Assembly (NCBI GenBank): GCA_964020085.1
Contig: OZ026609.1
Location: forward strand, 4,298,803-4,362,802
DNA length: 64,000 bases
Source: Micromussa lordhowensis
Taxonomy: Eukaryota; Cnidaria; Anthozoa; Scleractinia; Lobophylliidae
Direction: 5' to 3'
The notes below the pieces were generated by a model. That model worked only from the letters and a program-made list of their open reading frames with translations, was not told the DNA's origin and ran no database searches. The stretch's first letter is position 1; each line of letters begins with the position of its first letter. Both the position numbers and the translations under genes were made by a program. This document shows, one piece after another, positions 10,501-25,100 of the stretch.

Positions 10501-13440
10501 CTTGTATCGTTCGCGACTGTCGTAGCTTTTTGGACTCTTGTAACTTGACTAATTAAGCTAATTCGCATATTCCTAAAGTGGAAATACATACCAGACAAAA
10601 CTTATGCCATTTTCGCCGTTATGTTACGAAAGCAAAGTTATTTTGTCAAAAAAGTTTCGTCCCGGTCATCCGAGTTGGAGTGTTCATATGGGTAAATTTT
10701 CATCCCGATTACCGAGATCTCGGTCGCAAAAACCGAGATCTCGGTAACCGGGCTAGGCCGGCGTCTCATATGAACACATCGAAATTTTTACAAAGGAAAG
10801 AGTGGCGATGCGAGATCACGGAAACCGAGCCAGCCCGGTTGACAGAGCTCATATGAAGAGGCCCTTTAAAAGTGATCACGTAATGATGAATTTCATGATC
10901 CATCCTGTCATGAGTGAGACTTCTGCCTTCGGGGAAGGTGCTTGACAGTTCGGTTGCAAAATTGTTACGTTGGGTTTTTGAATTTCTAGTAAGATACAAT
11001 TTCAGAGATGACAGAAGCAAAAATCACCCCTTGGATAACCCCTGCCTCGAACTTGCCTCGACTACTTTAGAGTAGTCTGCAACAGCTGTGCTGTAAACTG
11101 TAACCATGCAAAAGATGTTTATCATCGCGTAATCACCTTAATGAATCCTCGGCTGAAACCAACAGTGCATATAATCTACTTTGTTGTAATTAACTAGTGG
11201 TACATGTAACTAGGAATTGTTAGGGTTTTATGGAATCCAAATTGTATCTCGTACGTCTCAATTTGATAAACTCCTTGTTTAAATAAAAGATTCCATCCAT
11301 TCATTCATCCATCCACCCATCCTTCCATCCATATCTCTTCATCTTCGAAGATTTATGCATTGATGGATCTATTCGTGTGTGTAAATGAACTGTACCTGAA
11401 CGGCTTGATGGATTCACAATCACAGACATCATGCATATTTCAGGACTCTGTCCTCGTTCCTGTCTCTCATTTGATCACTTACCCTCCTAGAATCCTGGTT
11501 ATCACTGTAGATGTAGAATCGTAAGTAAATAAGGTCACTTCTGGGATCCGGTCTGCTGGCAAAAACTGTTGCTAATTTTCTCCTTGGCCCGCCACATGCA
11601 AATATGGACCAGAGAGAAAAAGTCTTAGTCTTGATGTGGATAGCATCCTCTTTAATCGTGTAGTAGGCCTGGGATTGACTTACTTTCTCCGATGCGCTGG
11701 GTACTCTCTCCCAGTTCGTGAAACCTATAGAAATAGCAACAGCGTTTGCGTTATTTATTTTTATAAGTTAAGTTTAGTTCACGTGATTATGGCCATATCT
11801 ATACCTATGTCTATGCTTACCCCTATTGCTATATTTATGCTTATTACGCCTGTGACCATATCCGTGTTCGTCCCAGTGCCCGTAACAGTGAATGTGCCCG
11901 TGAATGTGCCCGTGAACCAGTCAAGGTCGCGTACCCGTACCCGTACATAAACCGGTACCCGTACCCAAACACGTACCAGTGCCCCTGCCCATACTTATTT
12001 AGGTTACGTTCACACTTGGTGCACGAGCACTAGCGCCTGGGAACCGTTACAAAATAGTCCAGCATATAGATACAGGTATTCCAAGTACCCAAGTACCTTC
12101 TAGTTGTCGAGTAAAAAGCCCAGACTTTTTACCTTGGCTAGGGCACTCTACCTGAATTCTAGTGGAAGTATTTGGAAAATTTAAGTGATTTAACATTAAG
12201 AGCCAACGAGAATCTAACTGGAGCGCCCAGTTTGAAAATAGCCTTAAGCCACGTTCACATTTGCCGCCCAGATTTTAAGCTCAGATTTTAAGCTCAGTGC
12301 CCGTGCTCAAGTGCAAGGTCTTCACTTTGTAATCAGACACTAGATGCTACTTGGGTACTTGGAGTACCCGGTGTTTGAACTCAACATTGTTTTGTTCCTG
12401 AGTCCAGCTACCAGAGCTCGGGTAATTACGTGAGAAGACAGCCTTAGAATTTTGTAGTGTACAAACAATACAATACAATACTTTATTAAACCTCCCCAAA
12501 GGGTTTTTCAGAATTAATTTACAATATGAATATAAAAATTGTACGTTCAAAAGTTTAGAATTTTTTGCAATCAATGACACTCTGGGCCCCGTGAGAGGCA
12601 TAACCTCTCATATTTAATTATACGTCTACTTTTAAGAAAGAACACTAAGGTGTAAAAAAAAAGACCAACTATCGTTACCTTGAGCCAAAAACTGCCCACA
12701 TCTGTAAACAGTTATCCATTCTTTTTTAGCTTTGCTCAAATCTAGACAGTGTGGAACAATAATTTCTACTGACTTTGACAGGTGAATGTCATGAGGCCCG
12801 CATTCAATCACAGGGGAAATAAGAATCCTATCGGGTGCTTCCGGGATATCCCGCAACAATGTTGTTTCATCTAAGAACACTCCCACAAACACAGACTGGT
12901 CTATTCCAGCGGGAATTGCACCGCTAGGAACAATGATGCGGACGTCAGACTCCATAGGTGCACTCAACTCTCCACCAGTACTAGTGAGTGTGGCCTCTAG
13001 TTTTGTGATGTATTTTGGAAGTGACGTGGGAAGGTGGTTGTGTAGAGTTTCGTTGCTACAATTTAGTGAGTCCAGCGGATCCTCTTCGTTATCAACCTGA
13101 GAAAAAAAAAAGTAACTTTTTTTCAAAACAAATTAACTGCACGTCGTATTTGTACTTCCTTTCATTTCTTTATATTTAGAGCTAGAGATATTGCGATTTT
13201 ATTACAAATCAAATATCACCAATGTTTGAAATCTAATGAAGCAAGACAGCTAAACGAAAGAAGGCTACGTTGAGCCTATTTTCTAATGCTCAAAATCCGT
13301 TGTGGTACATGAGTTCTCCCAAAACGACTTGTTTAGTCTGAAAGGGTATTGTTTACTCGTTAAATCAGTAAAATGAATTTTTGAGCAAATAAAATCTTAA
13401 ACGCTGAGGCAGCGAACTAAATGGAGCTCTAAAGGGGGCA

Positions 13441-13477
<37 letters not shown>

Positions 13478-16400
13478 TATTACAAGATAACTTGGTTTTA
13501 TCAACTGGGTTGATAATGTGAATTGGCCACCGTAAAGGGATTCGGAAGCTGACATTTTGAGCGTTAGCCCTTTCGCTCCGACGAAAGGCTAACGCTCGAA
13601 ACGTCAGCTTCTAAATGGCGCACTTCCTGAAATGCGACCTTTGACCTCGGCGTAACGAAAGAGAAGAAAACGCTTCGCTTGTTTCAAACATTTCACAATA
13701 ATATCTCTCCAGCATAGCTATATTGCAAGAAAATATTTTCAAGGATGAAATCTTACAGAATCAAAGAGGGAGCTAAAGGTTACATCTTGACCCTTTAATT
13801 GTGTTCGCTGATAATTTAAGTCGTTGGAATGTAACGAATTCCATGGGAGGGGAGAGAAGGAGGGAGGATCATTCAACTACCCACCTCTCAATGTCCTGGC
13901 ATTACGATACTACACTTACTCCCAAGGGTAACATCATTTTGATAAAATTGGTATATTGCTTAGACTAGCCTCCTAGTTAGCCCTGTGTTCTCAGGGCAAG
14001 GATTAGTCAAGAAAAAAAAAAAGTTCCTAGAAAGCTATTTCTATAGACTCTATACCTTTGACTGAGTGCCAGTGGTACCCCTGAAAGGAAGGTCTGGGTA
14101 GAAATTATCAGATCTTCCATTTGCATTATCCATTGTTTGAAAATGACCTCCAGGGTCCATAGTGGGGTTACGAAAACCACCATCGTCGGGTTGTTGTACA
14201 GGCTCTGGTAATACCACGACCTTCAGTTTAAGTTGGTCGTATGGAGGTTGCCCATATGCAAGATTGTCGTTTCCCATATTTTCCTCCATATTTTCCTCCG
14301 TGCGGAAGTTCCGTGTTCGAGCATTGGATTTCAACCGTCTTCTAGTTGCAAGAACAAACATAATATGCATCGATGATTGTAAGGTAAACAAACAACAGTT
14401 ACTGATGAGCTTTCGTTTATGTTAATTAGCCCGTTTTGTTGATAAGAGTTTTGTTTATGTTAATTAGCCCGTTTCGTTGATCAGAGTTTTGTTTATAGCT
14501 AAAGTATGTTTCAGTAAGGGTTATTGCATTAAAAGAGAACTCAGTCTCGATTTTGTTAAAGAGAACAACCCTCCGGCAACATTTAAAAGTCCATCTACAT
14601 AATAGGTAGAAAGTTTACCACGAGGTTGAATGATGTGAGCATTTCTTCGCACATTTCTGCTCTCTTGCAATCGAAATATTAGCTCCAGTAGAGTTTGAAA
14701 TGAAAATAACTGCCAAACCATTTCACAGGGAGGTTTTAAAATCGATAAAGTGATCCTTAATAAAGTATGCAGTGGTCATTAATAGAGTTTTCAATGATTG
14801 ATTGACTGACTGACGGCTTGCCTACATCCCTGCATGATTGACGGACTGACTGATCGACTGACTGATCCGTTTTGAGCACTTCTGATTGAATACAGAAAAT
14901 TGCCCACATCTATTTACAGTTATTCGTTCCTTTTTAGCTTCACTTAAATCTAGGCTTTGTAGAAAAATTAATAATTCCTACTGGCTTTAAGAGGTGAATG
15001 TCGTGAGGCCCGCATATACCATGCTCTGTCACGCTATGCTACTCTATCCTACGTTATACGCTAAGCTTTGCTATGAAACGCTGTGATGCTAATCTATGGT
15101 ATGCTGTGTTGCGTTGTGCAGTGCTTACCTTGGGTATGATATAATATGCTAATTCGTCTTATTCTATTTGGTAATAAGGTACTTACAACCAGCAAACGAT
15201 GATGACAACAATCAGTGTAATGAAACTAAAGGATCCTACGATGACGATTGATAAAGACACTTTTTCACCGTAGCGAAATGCCGGCGTTGGTCTTCTTCTC
15301 TCTGCATTAAAATATCAAGACATCAGCTAACACCAAGGCGAATACAGGAAATTAAAAACAGGAAAAAATCTTAACGATATCTCGTATCTGCTCTCTCGAA
15401 TGACAGTTGAATGGTTGTGTCTGAGGGCGGGTGCGGAGGCTAGGGGTGGCTTGTTGCTTTTTTTTTCCATAATTTGCTAAAAAAAGTGAATAGATCTGGG
15501 GAAAAAAATTCAAAGAAATACTGCGTAACCCAATGTATTAGAGTCCATCCTCCGCCTTAAACAGAGACAGCCATGAAACGAAATACCATGCCGAAAGCTC
15601 GTTCTATTCACACAATATGTTTGAGACGACTCCGTTATGTGTCGTCTAACAACGACACAGCCCCTCTCAGAATTTTCTTTTTTAACATTAATAGACAAAG
15701 TTTTAAAGTGGCATCGCAGATGGCGTGCGCACTAATTATGAGTATGCGAAAATCGCTGACCAATAAGTGAGACACTACAGTTGCTTGAAAGTTACCCAAA
15801 ACATTTTGTCATGTTTGGTGTTCTTAATTTGATAAGACTGAGAAATCCAGAGTGGAGCACAAAATATGGAGAAACTTACAAACAAAAACAAGGCGGCCTT
15901 GTCGAATGGTTTAGGACGCTGGATTTGAAACCCTAACCTTTGTTCAAATCCTTCGCCCTACCGCTATCTGGATTTGTTCTCGGTAGTCCCAAGTTCAACT
16001 CCTTGACTGTATTGTGTAAATAGTCAATTGGTCAGCCTCCAACCAGTTGGGATTCTTATTAGTCTCCGTTCTACGTATTTTGTTTGTTTGTTTTCTTTTG
16101 TTGCGACCGGAGCCGGTCCTTTTCTATAAACCAAAGACGAGGGAGTTAAGTTTACTTTTCGATTGTTTCCATAGCGCTAAAGAATTGCTAAAATTGCCGC
16201 AAATGTGACGAGAACCAATCAAGGATAACGCAAACCATTGCATAAAAGTTACAACTTGTCATTAAAATAAGATAAATGAAGAAATAAGCTTATGGTGCAT
16301 CAAATATCTACTAGATTTCGTACATTTACCTTAATATTGTAATGTTGTAATGATAGATATTTGCAATTGTAACAAAAAGCGCTGTCTTATTTATCAATAG

Positions 16401-19131
16401 TACCTGTACATTCGATGGGTTTCCCACTCCATTTTCCAGACTGTAAGCACGTTCTCGTCACAATCCCTGCCTTTCCTTCCTTCCTGGTCATGACAAATCC
16501 ATCTTTACAGATAAACATGCACTTTGATCCGTACGTGTTGCTGCAGGAAGGGTTGTTTAGAATAGCTGCTCCTTGCGGGATCTCCAAATGCGAGCAGGAA
16601 ACAGCTTTCGTAAGAAAAATTTACAATTAGATTATGAGCTAGCGATTTCTATCACGGGGTAAATATACCGTTCTAGCTGAATTCTAAACAACTTTTTTTA
16701 AATAACCATTTCCAGTTATTCCTCTTCAAGTAGTATTAAATTTCACGCTTTAGCAAGTATATTGCGCGTGTATTCAACCTTTCTGTCTGAAACTTGCAGT
16801 TGTTTGCGCGAGTTGATCAGGTAATTTGGTAATTGTGAGGTTTTAAAGTGTGATGACGGTCTCTTTCCTTTCTTTAGAGTTCTTTGGAATTGATCGATAA
16901 ACAATAATATTACTAAATCTTCACCCTATGCGTACGAGATACGTGCAAGAAAATGTCATCATTTTAAAGACAATCTCCATCCACTGCACGTTATGTAAAC
17001 CATAAATAATACACTAAATTAACTGTCGAGAGCCTATGTGCTGGTAGTTGTCCGCAGAGATAAACACAGCTTCTTTATCCTATTTTTAACCAATAAATTT
17101 TCCTATTGCAGCATGCCTAAAAACCGACAAAAATAATCCAGATTTATTACGCAAAAGTTCATTCGATGCTTTTAAAGTTATATTAGGGTATCCACCTTGG
17201 GTGACATTAAATATTCACCAATGTTAGCTTCGCCCACGGTGAATAATTGTTAAATGCAAACTGTTGACTTGCAAAGACGAAGAACGAGAAATTAAAACCT
17301 AGCTTTTCTCGAAACCTCTGTGCCGACCCCTTTTGCTGCACCATATGCATAGTTTACCAGACATCTCAGTCTAAAATCTATTTGTTCATGATTAATTTGT
17401 TTTTATCTTCACCTAAAAGTCTTAGAGAAGACTGCGTCTCATGAGCCACTTCGCTGAGCAGGCGCTATCGTCTTTTGTCGACCAAGGGCAATCTATCACA
17501 TGGTTGTGGCCACGCGAGATCGTACAATTTGGCCATAACGACAAAGGTAAACCAAGTGGTGAACTAATATATAGATTTCGCCAAGCCTTAAAGCGAAGCT
17601 CCTGATTGCAACAATTTACCATAAACGAAAAAAGAGAATTTGTTATGTTTATCTTGGATAAGAAACTCACAAAATATCCATTGTGAGCATGTAATTGTGC
17701 AGCGAATATTTATGGTTAAGACTCTCATTTGAGAATGCAAGTAGCATTCTTCACTATCTACGGGTATATTACGAATTCTAGCACCCAGTTGGCTTGATAG
17801 CTCAGTTGGTGGAGCACTGCACCGGTGTCGCAGAGGTCAAGGTTTCGAATCCCGTTCAGGCCTGAATTTTTTTCAGCCTTTAATCTTGCAGCTGCTTTTG
17901 TTGTGTATATAACTGCGACGATCATGTATGTGATCATACCCTGCATTTTATGTTATGAAATGGAACTGGGAATCCTATTAAGCACGTGATTAGCTTCTGG
18001 TTGTGACAAAAGGCTATTTAAACTGTATTTTAGCTGAACCAGAGGAACGCTGTCAAAGACGATAAAAGCGCTGTTGAATCGATTTGTTATTAAAAAAAAC
18101 ATACCAAAATGTATTTTATGCTGCTAAGGAAATTTTGAAAAAATATCCTTTCCTTTCTTTTTTCAGAGCAATGCTGATGTCAGCATTTTTGTTGAGATTC
18201 AAGGCTAATTATTTCTAAAAAATGCGTGGCTACCCAAATTTTCTTTGTGTATTCCAATAGCCCTTGCAAAGGTCTACTTTTTTTTCTGCATGGTTCTAAT
18301 CGGGTGCAAAAACCTTTGTATTTAGTAGGCACTGTCCTTAATTGATGTTTTCATTTACATTGTTCACTACCTAATATAGCTCCATGCACTTGGTTTTTAA
18401 TTTGTACTATCTCACTTGTATGAAAAATAAGTGTAAAAAAGCACACTGTAGATGCACAAAAGACTGACATCTAAACCCAAAAAAAAAACCTCTCATAATG
18501 ATTTAACATTGACCAATATACCCAAGAACAAATGCAGTGGCAGTAATGAAATTAAATAAATGTAGCAAATCAAAATTAAAGTAGAGCTTTATTTGCAGGC
18601 AGGGTTCTCATGTATAATCTTCTACTCGACATTTCAACTGAGCACCAAACCTAATTAACTGGACAACAACAAAATAAGAGGAAGAAATCTGCATAAACAT
18701 AATATGCATGTCACTACATCTGAGTAACAAAAAAGTAAATCCCTTCTCAATGAAGCCTTAAGGATGACCGAAATCATGAAAGAAAGGATCAAGAAAATTC
18801 GTTTAAGCTTGATTTTTATTCAAGTTAAATAAAGCAAAGAAATGCGTTTACAAGCCTGAAAACGCCCAGAAGTTTCAAAACATTAACATTTAATAACTAT
18901 CTACGTTAACGTTTATTAATTAATAATTATCATTCGATGCATTTTCCCTTCCTTTTCACTGGCCGAGAGTCCACCACGTGACCTGCAAATAACTGCGTAC
19001 AAATAATGGCCTGCTTATGCGTAGTACTGTCGAATGTGTTTTGCTGCAAATAATATTCTGCTCATGCGTAATTGAAACCACGCTCTCGTATGAAAAATGG
19101 CAGATCGCTCCGATGAGCGGTCAGAGAGTGA

Positions 19132-19165
<34 letters not shown>

Positions 19166-22100
19166 CTCCAGTGCGCACGCTATTCATTGGTCACGCGCGT
19201 GCCACGTCATTTTCAAGCGCGCGCACCGAGTCGAAAACTTAACAAAATATAGAGCTGATGACCTTTGCGTTAACTTGGTGTGCGAATATTTTTGTTGGAA
19301 GCTCGGTGACCCCCACTTTTTTTTCGGCAGATCACTTCCTTTTTTAACTCTCTACATTATACTAAAAAACCAAAAAAATCTGTGTGTGGGAAGTTGTAAT
19401 TATTTGTCATATACTATTAAAAAAGGGTCGAATTGGTACATGGAGACAGGTGTGCGTGACTTAGAAGTTGTCTTTTTTAAGGCTAATTCTAGCAGATTTA
19501 ATGACATATGTAGCAAAGATCTATCAATTAGGCCTATATAAGCCGTGTTAAACACTCATAGCTTAGAGATGATTCTTCAACTTAAATATATGCCGATAGT
19601 AATGAATCCGGCCAGAATCGCCTCGAATGACTGAGAATCGTAGAAATGCTATGGTCTGAGCTACGCTTTATCTTGAAAACGAGTTCGGTGACCCCCGATT
19701 TTTTTTACGTTTTTTATCTAATCTTATCATTTTCTACCGTCAGTCAAAGTTTTAAAAAAATCTGTGTGTGGGAAGTTTTTGGGCGCGAACGTCCTTAAAT
19801 ATGAAAACAAATATGGTAATCGATTGATAAAACAATTATTGAACCCGTTTATCGCAAAATATCATGATTTGTCAATGTCTCGCATATCAATTATTTGCAA
19901 AAAATTGATCTGCTCGCCACTGACAAATTACGATATTTTGCTCAACCTTCTCCAATAATTGTTAACTATCTGGCGCTAAACACAGTTTTGAATATTAATT
20001 TTGCCTACGGCTTTGCAGTCATTTTATCGGCGGTAACCAAGAATCATCTACAAAACAAGGAAATGTCTATACTGTGTAGACACAGTTTGGAAATCACCAC
20101 AAAAAAGCAAGTTTTGTTTGCATCGGCTTAAAAGGGTTTATTGACCTTAGTAGTAAAGGACGCTTGTATGACCAGTAACCAATCAGGAGCCGAGAAGGAC
20201 AATAGGCTATTGTTTTGAGAACAATGGATGCTATTGTTTTCCAAATCCATGATGGCGCCTTGAAAAATTGGGCCAATCAGGAGCCGAATTGAGAATTCAA
20301 GATGGTGGTATCGGCTCGGATACCCGGAGCAGCAAAAGAAACCTGGAAACGAGGTCCCAGGTTCTCATAAGAGTTTGTTTTGGGCAGGAAAATTGCCCAC
20401 CGGATGCAAAGGCATGGGACATGTTTTTCCATCAGACTCGTCCGATATGTCAATCGAGAATCAATCTATACACATGTAAATCAAGTTTGAAACAATTGTA
20501 TTTTTCACAAATCCTAATTTTTTACAGGCAGGACGTGTGCGGCTCCTTGTGACCCGCGCCTGCTAAAATGTTTATAAAAAATGTACTTGTCCATGAGTCT
20601 TTCAAAATTACAAATCATAGTAGTTGTTTATACCTCTTGATCGCAAATGCAAGATTTCTTTTTGCATATCGTACTTCACTCATGTTCAGACAACCATGAT
20701 CATGATCCATATACAATGAATCAATGTAGTCAAGTAACGAAGCAAGTCCCTGTACAACAACGACTGACTGTTTTCTTTCTCCCCCTCAACCCATGCTTCG
20801 AGCCAAAGGTATAGTTTTAACACTTTCTACCATATTTATTGAGAGTCTTCATGATCTAAAAAGAAATTCATGCATCAGAACGCTCAGAAATCTCTCTACA
20901 TAGGAAGCGTACTGACCTTGTCAAAGACTTACCCCTTCAAAACAAGACAAGAGAACTCTCTTTCAAGATGACTTTTCTTTAACTTTTCTTCAATCATCTT
21001 GTTGTTTGGTGTGCGAACATGAAGGTGACGCTCTGTTTTAATAACCCTTTCCGTATTCATGCGACCATGATAAGGGTATTCTATACAGCACGTGGTCAAG
21101 AACCAATGAGAATACGTTGAAAACACGGAGGATAAGGGGTATCCCACACGGCACGTGATTGAAGACCCATGAGAAGACAGAGGATATGTGGTATCCCACA
21201 CAGCATCATTACCATACATTGCTGTTAACGACGCTTATACTGTCAAACACGCTTTCACGGACGGTTCATGCAAAGTGAAAATCAACGATAATGGTAAGTG
21301 CATCTCTCTTTTATCATTTTTTTTTAGCTTACACTTACTCTTGTAGAGTTTTACACTGTAACACTGTTATTTGAGCATTTGCTTACCATTGCTCAGTGTA
21401 TGTTGGTGACAGCAACATTCTTACATATTAAAAAGTGATCAATGTTGGTGGAAGTGCCAAAATCTTAACAAATGTCCAGACGTTTCGGGACTGTGCCCTT
21501 CATCAGTGGAATGTTCGTTATGAGTTGCGCCACGATTCCAGGTGTTGAATTTAAAATTTGAAAGTTGCGTTTGCACAGTCCCGAAACGTCTGGACATTTG
21601 TTAAGATTTTGGCACTTCCACCAACATTGATCACTTTTATTTATGTAGTACCAAGTGCCACGCAGCCTACGAAGTCTTTTTATTCTTACATATTGTTCAT
21701 TATTATTCAACAAATTGTAACACTATCCAAATATGGTCATGATGCTTTCGATATCTGCCATCCGTAGGTAACAGATATCCGGCGGTATACGTAGCTTCGT
21801 ACGTGGGAAGAAAAAGTGAAGTGAGAAAATGTCGACAGAGAGATTTACAAGGATTTAGGCTGTTTTGTTATCAATTTGTTGAATAATAAAACAATTATCC
21901 TGCTCAATCTCGCGGGATATCGTCTGATTTTAGCCTAAGTATCAGACGATATTCCGCGCGATTTAGCAGGATAATTGTTAAATAACGACGCTTTTCTTAT
22001 TCCCGTCACATATCGATCTTGATTCTTTACGTGTTTTCACAAACTGACAAAATAAACAGAGAATTCAGGCGCTGTTATGGCATTCATTATCACCTCTCTG

Positions 22101-25100
22101 TTATCTCTTTTAAATACGTGTGAATTTTACATTTTTCGATAGATTCTCAAAGAAAGATTTTTCCTCAATACTTGAAATTTCTGAAGATTGTAATTTTTAC
22201 ATAGTTTGTAAACAAAACATATTTTTGTTTTCTGTCACTGAAGCCACCCGCGCTCGCTTCACGCGCACTCCTGGAGAAAAAAACACAACTTAAACAAGGG
22301 CCCTTGTGGTCCCCGTGGCCCGTTTGACCCGATAAATTGCGTGTTTCAAACAGTTTTGTTCAGTTGTACTGATCCAAAACGAACGATTTTAGTAGTGTGA
22401 AAATCCACAAAGATGATAACGCTGAATAATTTTTAAACGCTGACCCTACAGAAGTGAAATGCCCTGAGAACATTATAAGAAAAAAAAAAAAAAAAAACTA
22501 ATGGGCCTTGATTATGTAATCAACGAAATTCAAATTAAGTTCGCGATTTGATTTTAAGTCAGTGTGTGTCTTTATTACGTTAACATCACATTGAAACTGA
22601 TAAGAGGAATTCTTTGAAGGTGATTTTGACCAATCAGACGTAGGCACGCATAATGTTGCTATTGTAAAAGTAAGGATAAATGTCAAGTTCAGTCCAATAA
22701 AGGCTGTTTCATTCTACAACGATGTTTGACAAGTGTGTTTGGTCGGCGCTAGTGGCAAAGTGTCAAAGAATCTATCAGAGACACGGGTTAGGCATACCGA
22801 TTCCCTCGGACGTTGTCTCGGATATTGTTCCGAGTTGATGTTATAATTACAATTTCCTCCAATGTGACTGGTACATATTAACCTCTGTATTCGGTGGGTG
22901 CGTATGATTGACAAAGTCTTGCAACATGGCGGGCTTGCTCTGGTTAATAGGCTGAAAGAGACATGCACCCTTGGTTTAAATCGTACATCTTTGGTATTGG
23001 ACATCCATGTTAAGGTCAACTGACACCATGGTTTCTGCTGACCAGTATCACGTGACCATAACACTGGTTCATGTTTAGAGCTAATAAAGGTCGGGTGTTT
23101 TTTTTTTTAAGTTGACCACTGCCCAGGTACTGGCTTTCCATTGTATTGCAGGCTCAAGTCAGGTTAACTTGTTAACTTGTAATCAGGAGCTCCGCTAAAT
23201 CTAAATTTGTATATTAAACTTTGCGCCTCAGAAAGATTGCTCGGATTGAATTTCATTTTAATTGAGGTTGCGTGCGCGTTTTTTGAAAGTCATGAAACTG
23301 TCTTAATGTCTTTCTTGCAGCCTTTCCATGAATTTAATTATCAATTTGCATCAAGATGTTCCTTAAAAGCTTTGGAAAAACGGGGGAAAATCGTCACCAT
23401 TTCGTAGACAAATGGTTAATAGTGTACGATCACCCAGCCAATCAGATTGCAGCATTTGCATTAGTGTTCAAGTAGAATTCTACTATTACACTGATAGTAT
23501 GAGGTAGATCAAACAATCAAATTGCAGCATTTACATAAGGCTCCTTCCATATTACGACGGAGGAATTTAAAAACAGAGGTCTGAAAACGCGTGAAATGAT
23601 TTCCGTCCACACTGCGCTGGTGAAATTTAAAAAAAAAATAAGGCAACAATCACCGGCCATTTTGGTTTGTTTTTGAGGAAAACTCAGTCATGGAAATCAC
23701 ATGATTTATCCTGACGCCACCCTTTTTTAAAAGCTCCGTTTTGAAAATGTTTTCCATCCACACATCTTCAGATTCCAATTCGACCAGGATGCAAGACTCG
23801 CATGAAAACCAGGTAAGGGTGATGTGGCTCAATCTCTAAAGATTGCAATTTTATCGAGAAGCTCCGGTTTCGTGACAGATTAGTGTGGAAGGTAGGCCTA
23901 ACGTAACCATAGAAACAAAACTGCGTTTTCAAATTTCACCATAGTGCGGAAGGGGCGTAAGTGTACTCGTGAAATTCAAATGACACGGTGAGTTGTAGCA
24001 CGTAATTAATGTTCTTGGGCAGGCGTGTATGTGCAACACCTATGTGATTAATTGAAAGACAAATGACTTACATGTATTACCTTCACATGTCTTATTGTCT
24101 TGCCTCAGATAAAAACCAGTTGGACATTCACATACGTAACCAGGTGAATTTGCTGCACAAAAATGGCTACATCCTCCATTGTTCACAGCACAGGGATCTG
24201 AAGCTTATAAGAGACGGAAAATGTCTTGCACGTTCATTAAAGATATGAAGAAAGAAGAGAATAAAAGACTTCTATCTTCCGCTAGCTCTAGTTTCCAGTC
24301 TGTAGATATACCAGAAAGCATGATAATTTAATATACAAAAATTGTTATTAATAGAAAAGGGCTGCAAATTTTAGGGGCGGGTACCTTTGGAACAAGTGTA
24401 AAGGGGAAATATTGGGCCAAAATGTTTATTTACTTATTTACTTTTTTTCATGAGGACAGTGTTGTTAGTGAAGTGAAAGGTACTGTTTGTTCTCCTCACT
24501 CTAGTTTACTTTTTGGGGTTTGACATAGATCCAGATCCCTTCTTTTGAGTTAAGTTGACAAGAAGTACCTAAGAAAATGGCCCGGTTCTCTCAGATGCAC
24601 CCTGGGTACCCTTTTAATTAGTTAAATAAACCAGTTTTCGTAGTTACTATACTAAAACAAATTGATTTAAACTAAAGTTATTGGTTGTTCCAACTTGTAA
24701 TAAACAGGTTGAAACTACTATCTCTAAATGCATGGTTAAAATGACATGAAAAGTGGCGGTATTAAAACTAAATAAAGTAGTCGAAACAAACCAATCAATA
24801 GTTATTATAACGATAATAATTGGTTGTTTCAAACCAAAAGAAACCAGTTCATTCAATCATTTTATAATGATGACAACAACCAAACAAATGGGTTTTCTCA
24901 GATGCATTTGGCAACAATTTTTAATTTTTTTAGGTCATTTTCAGTAGTCAGCTTTTCCAGTGTAATATACTGAAAGATAAATGACTTACTATCTTCGCAT
25001 GTCTTGTTATCTTGCCCCAGAGAAAAGCCAGTTGGACATGCACATCCGTAACCAGGTGAATTTGCCACACAAAAATGGCTGCATCCTCCATTGTTCGCAG

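Larger units (their letters stand above)
16605..24080. other. 7.5-kb receptor intron between sushi and EGF-5 exons
   Basis: This intron joins the phase 1 end of EGF module 5 to the phase 1 start of the sushi exon. Apart from the SINE, MITEs and foldbacks listed separately it contains only chance frames. I searched the minus strand for further cysteine-rich or other domain exons and saw none. Confidence 0.55.

Noticed and set aside
11636..11950. Plus-strand frame ending [17 protein letters not shown]
   Set aside because: Low-complexity satellite translation that overlaps the confirmed receptor exon 11 on the other strand.
17791..17862. tRNA gene
   Set aside because: A and B boxes are present, but the anticodon stem has a mismatch, U33 is missing and the T arm has an extra base; the sequence continues into a SINE body.
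17758..17946. Minus-strand frame with [20 protein letters not shown]
   Set aside because: It is the reverse complement of the tRNA-derived SINE at 17,787-17,950; this pseudo-protein recurs wherever the SINE does.
22714..23064. 116-codon minus-strand frame with WSRDTGQ
   Set aside because: Part of an interspersed repeat; no domain. Kept as a repeat only.
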